A stretch of 34,829 nt of DNA from Peptoniphilus_B koenoeneniae (GCF_030812875.1 NZ_JAUSTN010000011.1:1-34829), one strand, 5' to 3'. Positions 26,321 through 34,295 are shown, numbered from the stretch's first letter. Translations and numbers: made by a program. The notes: generated by a model from the letters alone, not told the origin.

Positions 26321-26349
26321 ATTATAACCCATATCCTTAATTAAATCAA
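26321..26349 (-). promoter_or_regulatory. Promoter of the SGNH-dctPQM2 operon
   Basis: Minus strand: TTGATT (26344-26349), 17 bases, TATAAT (26321-26326). The leader is about 45 bases and contains the palindrome TTTCGAAA (26291-26298), a possible but unproven operator. This promoter decides that the hydrolase starts at 26266, not 26332. Confidence 0.8.
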
Positions 26350-26391
26350 TCGAGCCTGCTAAAGCATTGATAAATTTTTTTCAATTAGAGA

Positions 26392-26420
26392 AAAAAAATA
26401 TGCTGCAATTACGCAGCATA
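26392..26420 (-). terminator. Terminator of uxuB-uxuA
   Basis: TATGCTGC-GTAATT-GCAGCATA followed by eight T's on the minus strand, 12 bases after the uxuA stop. It is a textbook intrinsic terminator. Confidence 0.92.
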
Positions 26421-26432
26421 CCCTTTAAATAA

Positions 26433-27503
26433 TTATTTACTCATTTTGTCTATAGCTTCCCAAAGACCGTTTAAATATGTTAAGCCCAAAGCTCTGTCAT
26501 AAAGTCCGTATCCAGCTCTACCCTTTTCGTCCCAAATCATTCTTCCGTGGTCTGGTCTTATATAAACATCAGGACTTGTATCATATAAAGCTTTCATTAT
26601 TTCAAACATATCAAGGCTACCGCAGTCACTATAGTGGGCTGACTCATAAAATTCCTTGTTTCCTATGTGCTTTATATTTCTAACATGAGCACAAGCTATT
26701 CTGCCCCTTTCACCAAAATGTCTTATAGCATCGGCAACTTTATAATTAGAATCAGTTCCCAAAGAACCAGTGCATAGGCAAAGAGAATTTGCAGGAGAAT
26801 CAACTAAAGAAAGAATCCTATCAAATTGTTCAAGACTATGAGAAATTCTCGGAATTCCAAAAACTGGCCATGCAGGATCATCAGGATGAACTGCCATCCT
26901 TACCCCATATTTTTCACAAGTAGGAATTATTCCTTCAAGGAAATATTTATAATTTGCAAGAAGTTTTTCTTCATCAATATCCTTATAAATTTCAAGGACT
27001 CTTTCTAATTCCTTTAATCTTTCAGGTTCCCAACCAGGAAGAGAAAAACCACCAGAATTTTTTATAGTACTTTCAACTAAAGCTTGAGGAGTAAGACCCT
27101 TTAAATCTTTATCATTGTAATAAAGAGTGTTAGAGCCATCAGCCAAGACCTTTGCCAAATCAGTCTTAAGCCAGTCAAAAACAGGCATAAAATTGTAAAC
27201 TACAACCTTTACTCCACACTCAGCAACATTCTTGATAGATTCCTTGTAATTTTCAATATACTTATCCCTTGTAGGAAGACCCATTTTAATGTCTTCATGA
27301 ACATTTATACTTTCTATTACCTCAACCTCAAGACCAGCATCATTAACTCTCTTTACAAACTTGCCAAAAATTTCCTTGTCCCAAACTTGTCCAGCCTCAA
27401 AATCGTCCATCATAGCCATTATTCCACTGCAATTTGGAATTTGTTTTATATATTTCAAAGGTATCGGATCAGAATCTCCATACCATCTAAAAGTCATTTT
27501 CAT
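26433..27503 (-). CDS. uxuA: D-mannonate dehydratase
   Basis: 356 residues, matching Bacillus-type UxuA in length. It converts D-mannonate to 2-keto-3-deoxy-D-gluconate in the cytoplasm with a divalent metal. It begins MKMTFRWYGDSDPIPLKYIK; metal and substrate residues are visible in MAVHPDDPAWPVFGIPRI, LCLCTGSLG, HVRNIK and DCGSLDMFE, with IRPDHGRMIWDE near the end. AAGGTGAT precedes the ATG and overlaps the uxuB stop four bases away, so uxuB and uxuA are co-translated. The kinase and aldolase for the product are not in the window. Confidence 0.96.
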   Translation of the reverse strand: MKMTFRWYGDSDPIPLKYIKQIPNCSGIMAMMDDFEAGQVWDKEIFGKFVKRVNDAGLEVEVIESINVHEDIKMGLPTRDKYIENYKESIKNVAECGVKVVVYNFMPVFDWLKTDLAKVLADGSNTLYYNDKDLKGLTPQALVESTIKNSGGFSLPGWEPERLKELERVLEIYKDIDEEKLLANYKYFLEGIIPTCEKYGVRMAVHPDDPAWPVFGIPRISHSLEQFDRILSLVDSPANSLCLCTGSLGTDSNYKVADAIRHFGERGRIACAHVRNIKHIGNKEFYESAHYSDCGSLDMFEIMKALYDTSPDVYIRPDHGRMIWDEKGRAGYGLYDRALGLTYLNGLWEAIDKMSK

Positions 27504-27507
27504 AATA

Positions 27508-29088
27508 TCACCTTAAATATTTTTTTAACGTGCTTCTTACAGCACCCTTGCCCATGCTTAATTCCTTCAGATACTCAACAATCAAATCTGCTAACCCAGC
27601 CTTTTCAAGATCAAGACCGAAAATAGTTTCATTTTTAAGCAGCTTTCTTATAGCAGCCTCATCAATATTTCCAATCTCCATGTTTTCATAAATCTTTTTC
27701 AAATCAGAAAGCAAAGGATCAGCACTTAAATCAAACTTTTGTAAATTATCATCAAGACCAAAAAGATATCTAAGCCATCCAGCAATAGCCAAAGGTATAA
27801 ACTTAAGCTCATTAACTTTTCCAGCCTCAACATATTTCTTTATAGTTTGACCAAATCTAATAGGAATCTTTTGAGAAGTATCAGTCGCAATTCTTTGAGG
27901 AGTATCAGGAATGAACCTATTAGGTAGACGCACATCAATAACCTCATCAATAAAAGCCTTGGGACTTAAAATCTTGGGATCCACAACAACAGGAAGAGCC
28001 TCATCATAACCGATTTTCTTAATTAGAGAAACTAAATCTTGGTCCTTCATCTCAGCAGCAATAGAATCATAACCTAAAATGCAACCATAAACTGCAAGAC
28101 AAGTGTGAAGAGGATTAAGACAAGTAGTAACCTTCATAGTCTCAACCTTGTTAACAGTATCCCTATTAGTTAAATAAACCCCAGCCTTATCAAGATGATC
28201 ACGACCATTTTTAAAATCATCCTCAATAACAAGATACTCAGCCTCTTCAGAATTAACAAAAGGAGCAATATAAGTTTTCTTGTCCGTTACAATAGCATCC
28301 ATATTCTCAAAGCCCTTGCCAATTAAATAATCCCTAATCTCATCAGCAGGCCTTGGAGTGATCTTATCAATCATAGTCCATGGAAAACTTACAAACTCAT
28401 CACTATCAACAAAATCTACAAAATCATCCTCAACCTTATTATTTTCATTCCAAGCCCTTACAAAATACATAATAGAATCCTTAAGCTTTTGACCATTATG
28501 TGAACAATTGTCAAGACTTAACATAGTAATAGGCAATTTGCCCGCCTTAAATCTTAAATACAAATAATAAGCAGCCCTAGCCATTAAATGTTTTGAATCC
28601 TCAGGATTGCCAAGACCATCCTCCCTAGCAAGATCAGTAACAAGACCTTGAGGAGTATGAATGTTGTATCCCTTTTCAGTAATGGTAAAAGACATAATCT
28701 GTAAATCTTTATTCTTAACTATCTCTTCAATTCTTTCCTCATCCCTAGAAAGAACCAAACCCTCCACAAGATTTGCAATTAAATCTGTAGAAAACTTGCC
28801 ATCCTTATTTAAAGTAAGAGAAAGAGTCAAATTATCAAAAGGCTTGTAAATGTGGTCGATAATTTCAGAATCAAAACTCTCAACAACACTTATGCCCCTA
28901 TTAGAAAGACCCTTGTTAATTAAATCCTGATTGACCCTGGCAATATATCCACGAAAAATATTTCCCGCACCAAAAGCAAGCCAATGGGGATCCCTTAAAG
29001 AATCTTCTCTCAATTTTCCAACATCGTAACTTGGAAATTGGTCAACACAATCTTTTAATTTATTAAAATTATCTAAACTAAGCTTCAA
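27508..29088 (-). CDS. uxuB: D-fructuronate reductase (mannitol dehydrogenase family)
   Basis: 526 residues. NADH-dependent reduction of D-fructuronate to D-mannonate. The N-terminal nucleotide motif is AFGAGNIFRGY (G40-G47), and the family blocks LSLDNCSHNGQKLKD, FPWTMIDKITPRP and VTTCLNPLHTCLAVYGCILG contain the catalytic lysine and histidine region. The start chosen is a TTG (29086-29088) five bases after AAGGGGTG; an in-frame GTG at 29115 has no separated ribosome site. It is first gene of uxuB-uxuA, with its own promoter. Tagaturonate reductase or mannitol dehydrogenase are alternatives, but pairing with uxuA favours fructuronate. Confidence 0.93.
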   Translation of the reverse strand: MKLSLDNFNKLKDCVDQFPSYDVGKLREDSLRDPHWLAFGAGNIFRGYIARVNQDLINKGLSNRGISVVESFDSEIIDHIYKPFDNLTLSLTLNKDGKFSTDLIANLVEGLVLSRDEERIEEIVKNKDLQIMSFTITEKGYNIHTPQGLVTDLAREDGLGNPEDSKHLMARAAYYLYLRFKAGKLPITMLSLDNCSHNGQKLKDSIMYFVRAWNENNKVEDDFVDFVDSDEFVSFPWTMIDKITPRPADEIRDYLIGKGFENMDAIVTDKKTYIAPFVNSEEAEYLVIEDDFKNGRDHLDKAGVYLTNRDTVNKVETMKVTTCLNPLHTCLAVYGCILGYDSIAAEMKDQDLVSLIKKIGYDEALPVVVDPKILSPKAFIDEVIDVRLPNRFIPDTPQRIATDTSQKIPIRFGQTIKKYVEAGKVNELKFIPLAIAGWLRYLFGLDDNLQKFDLSADPLLSDLKKIYENMEIGNIDEAAIRKLLKNETIFGLDLEKAGLADLIVEYLKELSMGKGAVRSTLKKYLR

Positions 29089-29172
29089 ACTAACACCCCT
29101 TAAAAAATATTGCACCTATTCATTAACTCTTTGGAGCTTAAATTGGTTTTAAATTACAAAGATGCTAATAAC

Positions 29173-29201
29173 AGTATAGCCATAAAATATTTATTAGGCA
29201 A
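29173..29201 (-). promoter_or_regulatory. Promoter of uxuB-uxuA
   Basis: Minus strand: TTGCCT (29196-29201), 17 bases, TATACT (29173-29178). It gives a leader of about 80 bases. The GntR palindrome seen at dctP1 is not present here, so a different signal may control uxuBA. Confidence 0.65.
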
Positions 29202-29338
29202 ACATAAATATAAATTCAACATCAATTAAATATTAAGACCAATGTAGGGACCAATTTATTGGTCCGGCGGCGTAGCCGAACGAAATAAAATAAAATAAAA
29301 AACGATAAAGCATAAATATAAATTCAACATCAATTAAA

Positions 29339-29400
29339 TATTAAAACCATGTAGGGACCAATTTATTGAATATTAAAACCATGTAGGGACCAATTTATTG
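29339..29400 (+). repeat. 32-base tandem duplication cutting palindrome A
   Basis: The segment 29339-29370 is repeated at 29371-29400. The first copy of palindrome A ends after 14 bases and restarts, so it has lost its 3' arm. It looks like a replication-slippage event within the array. Confidence 0.85.
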
Positions 29401-30617
29401 GTCCGGCAGCGTAAGCCGAATGAATTGAAATAAAATAAAAAATGAAAATGAAAAAATGGAGAAAAAATGTAAATTGAAAAAATTTAAAACAAAATGCTTT
29501 ACGTAGAGCGTAAAAAATATATTTATAAAATATTGAATTTGTTTTCTCTCCCAACACACACGGACCGGTAAACCGGTCCCTACAACTCTCATAATATTTT
29601 ATAAAATATTGATTTTTTTCTCTCACTCAACACACACGGACCGGTAAACCGGTCCCTAGAGGATTTTCAAGGGTTATGGTAAATAATGAGTAAATCTCTG
29701 CAAATGAATGTAGGGACCAATTTATTGGTCCGGCGGCGTAAGCCGAATGAAATAAAATAAAAAACAATAAAACATAAATACAAAAATAATTTTTATTGAA
29801 ATTTAAAACAAATATTGAATTTGTTCTCTCTCCCAACACACACGGACCGGTAAACCGGTCCCTACAACTCTCATAATGTTTTATAAAATATTGATTTTTT
29901 TCTCTCTCCCAACACACACGGACCGGTAAACCGGTCCCTACATGCCCATATAATATTTTATAAAATATTGACTTTTTTCTTTCACTCAACACACACGGAC
30001 CGGTAAACCGGTCCCTACAACTCTAATAATGTTTTATAAAATATTGAATTTGTTTTCACGCCCAACGCACACGGACCGGTAAACCGGTCCCTACAGGATT
30101 TGTAAGGGTTATGATAAATAATGAGTAAATCTCTGCAAATGAATGTAGGGACCAATTTATTGGTCCGGCGGCGTAGCCGAATGAATTGAAATAAAATAAA
30201 AAATGAAAATGAAAAAATATAAATTCAACATCAATTGAATATTAAAACCAATGTAGGGACCAATTTATTGGTCCGGCGGCGTAAGCCGAATGAAATAAAA
30301 TAAAATAAAAAACGATAAAGCATAAATATAAATTCAACATCAATTGAATATTAAAACCATGTAGGGACCAATTTATTGGTCCGATCGCCGTAAGGCGAAT
30401 AAATTGAAATAATGTAAAAAATGAGAAAGAAAAAATGGAGAAAAAATGTAAATTGAAAAAATTTAAAACAAAATGCTTTACGTAGAGCGTAAAAAATATA
30501 TTTATAAAATATTGAATTTTTTATCTCTCCCAACGCACACGGACCGGTAAACCGGTCCCTAGAACTCTCATAATGTTTTATAAAAAAATTGAATTTGTTT
30601 TCACACCCAACACACAC

Positions 30618-30710
30618 AGACCTTAGCAGATATTTGCAACCAAATCAAAGATTTGGGCAAATAGTTGCATGAGACCTACCACGATTTTTTTCAAAAATCG
30701 GGTTAGGTCT
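30618..30710. mobile_element. 93-bp two-hairpin element inserted into a B palindrome
   Basis: A B palindrome is split: CAGACC (to 30622) and AAACCGGTCC (30713-30722) are separated by about 90 bases found nowhere else in the window. The insert forms two long stems: TATTTGC/GCAAATA enclosing CCAAATC/GATTTGG (30631-30663), and AGACCTA/TAGGTCT enclosing CGATTTTT/AAAAATCG (30672-30710). The ends are AGACCT and AGGTCT, an inverted terminal match. It encodes no protein. It may be a tiny non-autonomous element; no target duplication is obvious. Confidence 0.55.
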
Positions 30711-30841
30711 TCAAACCGGTCCCTAGATGCTCTCATAATGTTTTATAAAAAAGGGCAAAAAAATAACTCTATTGAAAGAGCAAAACAAAAAGGGCAAGCA
30801 AAACAAAGAAGGCAAAAATTCAAAAATTCAAACAAAAAAAA

Positions 30842-31393
30842 TTATATGGCGGGGGAAGAGTCCTTGCCTCCAGAAACCATATAATCACGTAAAGACTCAA
30901 GAGCCTTCTTTTTAATTCTATTGATGGTACGGGTAGAAACATTTAATTCCGAAGCAACAGAAGCCAATTTCATGCCTCTGTAATAGATCATTTGAATGAC
31001 CTGTTTCTCCTTTGAAGGAAGAAGCCCCAAAGCATCGGAAAGGTCTTTGGAAAAAGGAAAGACCTCCTCCTCCAAAGTGGGAGTCAAAATTTCATCAGAA
31101 TAGGGCAAAGAATCGGAATACTTTCTTAAATAACGAAAAGTGTCCAAATAATAGATCCTCAAACCGCTTTTTATGTAGGCGCCAAAAGTGGTCCCGCGAT
31201 GGGGATCAAAGTTTTTTAAAGAATTTAAAATGAAAAGACAACCATCTTGAAAAAGGTCCTCATACTCCTTCATAACAGGGCAATATTTTTTGATGCTGGC
31301 CTTAATAAGAGGTTCATACTTTTTTAAAATCTCCTCCTCTCTTTTCTTTAAAGCTTCATCTGTCTTAAAATTAATTTGATTTTTATAATCCAT
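30842..31393 (-). CDS. Solo sigma-70-family RNA polymerase sigma factor
   Basis: 183 residues. Region 2 (about residues 25-95) reads YEPLIKASIKKYCPVMKEYE, DLFQDGCLFILNSLKNFDPH, GTTFGAYIKSGLRIYYLDTF; region 4 (about 125-175) reads LLPSKEKQVIQMIYYRGMKL, ASVASELNVSTRTINRIKKK. Region 3 is absent, as in small alternative sigma factors such as SigH, ComX or UviA types. No anti-sigma gene is adjacent. AGGAGGAATT precedes the ATG. The promoter has a good -10, no -35 and two LexA-like boxes, suggesting induction by DNA damage. Targets are not evident here. A phage- or bacteriocin-linked role like UviA, or a competence role, are possibilities only. Confidence 0.85.
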   Translation of the reverse strand: MDYKNQINFKTDEALKKREEEILKKYEPLIKASIKKYCPVMKEYEDLFQDGCLFILNSLKNFDPHRGTTFGAYIKSGLRIYYLDTFRYLRKYSDSLPYSDEILTPTLEEEVFPFSKDLSDALGLLPSKEKQVIQMIYYRGMKLASVASELNVSTRTINRIKKKALESLRDYMVSGGKDSSPAI

Positions 31394-31412
31394 AATTCCT
31401 CCTAAAATTCTT

Positions 31413-31469
31413 GAACATTTGTTCTTTTTATTTATTATAGCACCCTTTTTATAAAAAGAACAGATGTTT
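31413..31469 (-). promoter_or_regulatory. Sigma-gene promoter bracketed by two LexA/DinR-like boxes
   Basis: The -10 TATAAT is at 31434-31439; the -35 position is poor (TGTTCT). Box 1 GAACATTTGTTC (31413-31424) lies at about +3 to +14, and box 2 GAACAGATGTTT (31458-31469) covers the -35. Both fit GAACRNRYGTTY, the core of the Gram-positive SOS box, in one orientation. They sit in an 18-base inverted repeat (31414-31431 and 31451-31468, one mismatch). Confidence 0.7.
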
Positions 31470-31530
31470 TTTTATTTTTTTAAAATTTTTTAGGATTATT
31501 TTAAGCTAAAGATTTTAAATTTGAGCAATA

Positions 31531-31556
31531 AAAAAACCCGATTTCTCGGGTTTTTT
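31531..31556. terminator. Terminator of the S-layer gene (bidirectional)
   Basis: AAAACCCGA-GAAA-TCGGGTTTTTT on the minus strand, 15 bases after the stop. The A/T symmetry lets it work on both strands. Confidence 0.93.
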
Positions 31557-31571
31557 ATTTTTTAAGCTAAA

Positions 31572-33989
31572 TTACATAGCTGCTGGGTTTAATGTGTCTT
31601 TTGCTAGTGCATTTGTTTTAAGTGTAGCATCAGTCTTATAATCTTTGATTATTTGTTCAACTTCTGCTCTCTTGCTTGTAAGTTCAGTTTCAATTGACTT
31701 AGCTGCAAGATTATCAAATGCAGTAACTAAGTTGTCAACAGCTGTTTTAACATCTGCTGTTTTTGATGGATCTGCTTTGTAAGCAGCTAATTTATCGTTA
31801 TAATCTTTTAATGCTTTGTTATATTCATTAACTGCAGTAGCTTTTTTTTCTGCGTTGTAAGAAACTAATACAAGTGCATTAGTGTAAGATGCACCATATT
31901 GTTTAGAATCTAATCTCTTTAGAATAATAGTATCGTCATTTTTCTTAATTTTATTATAATCGTCCACACTTACTGCTACTGTAAGATTTCTATAAACAGC
32001 TTCTGTTCCATCTACGCTTACATGTTTAACATTGTTAAGAACTAGTGTATATTGATCTCCAAATTGAGCTTTTGTAAAGTTAGCCTTTACAATTGTCCAA
32101 TCTTCTGCATATTCTCCGCTTAATCTGCCAAGATCTTTGTCAGCTACTGCAGGAACTACAGAAATTGTTGAGATAAACATATTCTTAAATGAATATCCGT
32201 CATATCCGTAAGCATCTTTTACAGTTTGATAATCGCTCTTTGCAACTTGTACATAAGCGCCTTTTTCTAATTGTCCTTCAAGGAAAATGTTAGCGTCATG
32301 TTTTAAAGTGATTTCAGGAGTAACAACTCTGTCTCTGCCTTCAAGAGTTACACCTGTTACTTGTCCATAAGTCTTATGAACTTCTTTAATTTTGAAAATT
32401 GGGTCTTTAGAATAATCAATTATTACTTCACCAAATTTTCCAACTTTGTTGTCAGCGTTTACTCTAGCTTTGATAACGTCAAATTTTTCAAAATAGTCGT
32501 TATATCCAGCACCGTTTCTTGGTCTGTTAAATCCTGGGAACCAGTTGTCAACTGATCTCATATCAAGAGCAGTTTGTTGTCCCTTAGTGTTTTCAACAGT
32601 AAGTTCGAAGTTTCTGTTTGTTACATGAGCAACTCTGAAAGTTTTTTCATTTAATTGGTCATCAGTTACAACGTTAAATACAACGATGTTTGCTTTGTTG
32701 TATTGTCTTCCTGTTTTACCAACTACATCATATCCAACATATACTTTTGGAACGAATCTTCCGTCTTTAACTTCTACAAGGTCACGAGCCTTTGTCTTGT
32801 CAACTTCTGTTAACCAGCCGTTGTTTTCATCTGCTACAAAGAATCTTGTATCAGCTGTAAATTCAACTTTTGTAGCTGCAAAGTCTTTAACATCAGCTTT
32901 TGCACCTTTTCCATCTTCAGCATTTTTAACATCCCAAGCACCGTTTAGGCCATCCTTTGCATAAACTGTGATGTCGTCTTTTGTTACATTTGCAACACCT
33001 TGTACAGTTTTTTCAGCAACTCCATACCATCTGTTGTTGTTTTTTAATCCGTCAGTTGCTCCAACTGCAGGATTACCAAGTTCCATAATGTGAGAAACTA
33101 CGCCGTCTTTTTCATTTTTGTCAGTGATAACTTCAACTAAAGAACCTACCCAAAGTTTAGAATTTGAGCTTAATTGTTGTAAGTTTAGATATCCAACTCT
33201 TCCGCTTCCGTCAACATAAGTTGTTTTAGCGTCAAGTGTAACTTTGAATTGTTTGTCTCCTTGGTTGATAACTAATTTACCATCTTCAAATCCGCTTACT
33301 ACACCAATTCTTGTTCCGTAATCTACATCATGTCTTGTATCATAGATATACATAGCATTGTAAATCATTTGGAAAGCAAGGTTTCTTGTTGCAGGGTCAT
33401 TTGAGTTTGCATATTCGATTCCGTTAAGAATTCCAAGTTCTGCTGCCCAAGTTAACCAGCTACCTGGCCATTGTGCGTTTGCTACCATTTGTGGTGTTAG
33501 ATCTTCTTTTACAAGAGCTACTAACATTTTAGCAAGTTCTGCATAAGATACGTTCTTTTCTGGTTTGAATGTTCCATCAGGATATCCTGCTAACATTGCT
33601 ACACCCTTAGGTCCTTTTAATTTAAAAGTTCCTACTGTAACGAATCCGTTTGCCCAGTGATCTGCTTTTACATCTGAGTAAGGTACTGATGTTGCTTTTA
33701 CAAGGTCAGCTAATTTTTCTTGACCCTTTGCATAAACTAACATCTTAGTTACTTCTGCTCTTGTGATGTTCTTGTCTAATGCAAGATCGTTCTTTTCTTC
33801 GCCTGGTTTGAAGATTTTTCTTCCTTCAACCAACTTTTGGTCGACCATCCATTGAATTTTTGCTGATGGAGAAGTTTTCTTTGCTTCTTCCTTCTTTGCT
33901 TCAACTTTTGAGTCGGCTGCGAAGACACTTGTGAATGTTCCTAGTACCATTACTAGTGATAGTACTAATGAAAGAAATTTTTTGTTCAT
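31572..33989 (-). CDS. SLH-domain S-layer / cell-surface protein
   Basis: 805 residues. A signal peptide MNKKFLSLVLSLVMVLGTFT...VFA is cleaved after about residue 24. Three SLH-type segments follow (about residues 40-210), marked by NITRAEVTKMLVY, YPDGTFKPEKNVSYAELAKM and WAAELGILNG...TRNLAFQMIY; these bind pyruvylated wall polymer. The middle (about 215-700) is beta-rich with repeated short strands and no recognised enzyme motif. The C-terminal 100 residues are helical and lysine/alanine-rich. It is monocistronic, with a long leader and SD TTAAGGAGGTCG, as expected for an abundant S-layer protein. Adhesin function is possible but not shown. Confidence 0.9.
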   Translation of the reverse strand: MNKKFLSLVLSLVMVLGTFTSVFAADSKVEAKKEEAKKTSPSAKIQWMVDQKLVEGRKIFKPGEEKNDLALDKNITRAEVTKMLVYAKGQEKLADLVKATSVPYSDVKADHWANGFVTVGTFKLKGPKGVAMLAGYPDGTFKPEKNVSYAELAKMLVALVKEDLTPQMVANAQWPGSWLTWAAELGILNGIEYANSNDPATRNLAFQMIYNAMYIYDTRHDVDYGTRIGVVSGFEDGKLVINQGDKQFKVTLDAKTTYVDGSGRVGYLNLQQLSSNSKLWVGSLVEVITDKNEKDGVVSHIMELGNPAVGATDGLKNNNRWYGVAEKTVQGVANVTKDDITVYAKDGLNGAWDVKNAEDGKGAKADVKDFAATKVEFTADTRFFVADENNGWLTEVDKTKARDLVEVKDGRFVPKVYVGYDVVGKTGRQYNKANIVVFNVVTDDQLNEKTFRVAHVTNRNFELTVENTKGQQTALDMRSVDNWFPGFNRPRNGAGYNDYFEKFDVIKARVNADNKVGKFGEVIIDYSKDPIFKIKEVHKTYGQVTGVTLEGRDRVVTPEITLKHDANIFLEGQLEKGAYVQVAKSDYQTVKDAYGYDGYSFKNMFISTISVVPAVADKDLGRLSGEYAEDWTIVKANFTKAQFGDQYTLVLNNVKHVSVDGTEAVYRNLTVAVSVDDYNKIKKNDDTIILKRLDSKQYGASYTNALVLVSYNAEKKATAVNEYNKALKDYNDKLAAYKADPSKTADVKTAVDNLVTAFDNLAAKSIETELTSKRAEVEQIIKDYKTDATLKTNALAKDTLNPAAM

Positions 33990-34013
33990 ATTGTCTTTCG
34001 ACCTCCTTAAGTT

Positions 34014-34070
34014 TTTTGTAGACTCTACAAAAGCTTTAAGCTTCTGTGCGTGATGTTCTTTCTACATCAC
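34014..34070 (-). promoter_or_regulatory. Structured 5' leader of the S-layer mRNA
   Basis: The roughly 135-base leader holds three stems in a row: GTGATGT/ACATCAC around seven bases (34050-34070), AAGCTT repeats (34031-34043) and TTTTGTAGA/TCTACAAAA (34014-34032) directly before the ribosome site. The last could shield the message end or affect ribosome access. Confidence 0.6.
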
Positions 34071-34129
34071 TTAGAGGTGACAAGAAAATATTTTTAATAT
34101 TTAGTTGTCATTGTTCCTCTCTTGCTATT

Positions 34130-34157
34130 ATTATACACTATGCCTTTTAAAAGTAAA
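34130..34157 (-). promoter_or_regulatory. Promoter of the S-layer gene
   Basis: Minus strand: TTTACT (34152-34157), 16 bases, perfect TATAAT (34130-34135). It places the start near 34123 and leaves a long leader before the ATG at 33989. Confidence 0.7.
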
Positions 34158-34295
34158 ATTACAGTTATATTACATATTTCTCTTTTATGTAATATTGCTG
34201 ATATATTTTCGCCTTTTGCTGTTTTTTACCTTTGCCATTACGGTGTTTTTGGTGGGGTGGGGTGGGGATGAAATAAGCAATGAAAAAAATGAGCA

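Larger units (their letters stand above)
29240..30725. repeat. Dense hairpin-repeat array, central copy
   Basis: There is no convincing gene in this 1.5-kb stretch. Palindrome A (GGACCAATTTATTGGTCC) starts at 29248, 29387, 29714, 30149, 30257 and 30365, with a truncated copy at 29355. Palindrome B (GGACCGGTAAACCGGTCC) starts at 29562, 29638, 29844, 29920, 29997, 30073 and 30541, with an interrupted copy at 30619-30722. Most A copies are followed by a small stem with a GTAA or GTA loop. B copies are often followed by an AT palindrome (AATATTTTATAAAATATT type). Many intervals are exactly 76-77 bases. Read on the plus strand the direction is B to A, opposite to the left array. Confidence 0.92.

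Noticed and set aside
29363..30617. Several minus-strand open frames of 65-121 codons with repeated peptides such as GTGLPVRVCWE and AYAAGPINWSLH
   Set aside because: They are translations of the hairpin repeats in several frames, lack ribosome sites and change frame between copies; not genes.
29240..30725. CRISPR array
   Set aside because: Repeats are palindromes of two types with related, not unique, spacers of 58-158 bases, and no cas genes are present.
30669..30884. A 71-codon plus-strand frame rich in Lys and Gln
   Set aside because: It starts in the inserted hairpin element, is low-complexity and ends antisense to the sigma-factor gene.
31414..31468. Invertible promoter switch at the sigma gene (inverted repeat around the -10)
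   Set aside because: The 19-base interval is too short for known site-specific inversion, no recombinase is nearby, and LexA-like boxes explain the symmetry better.
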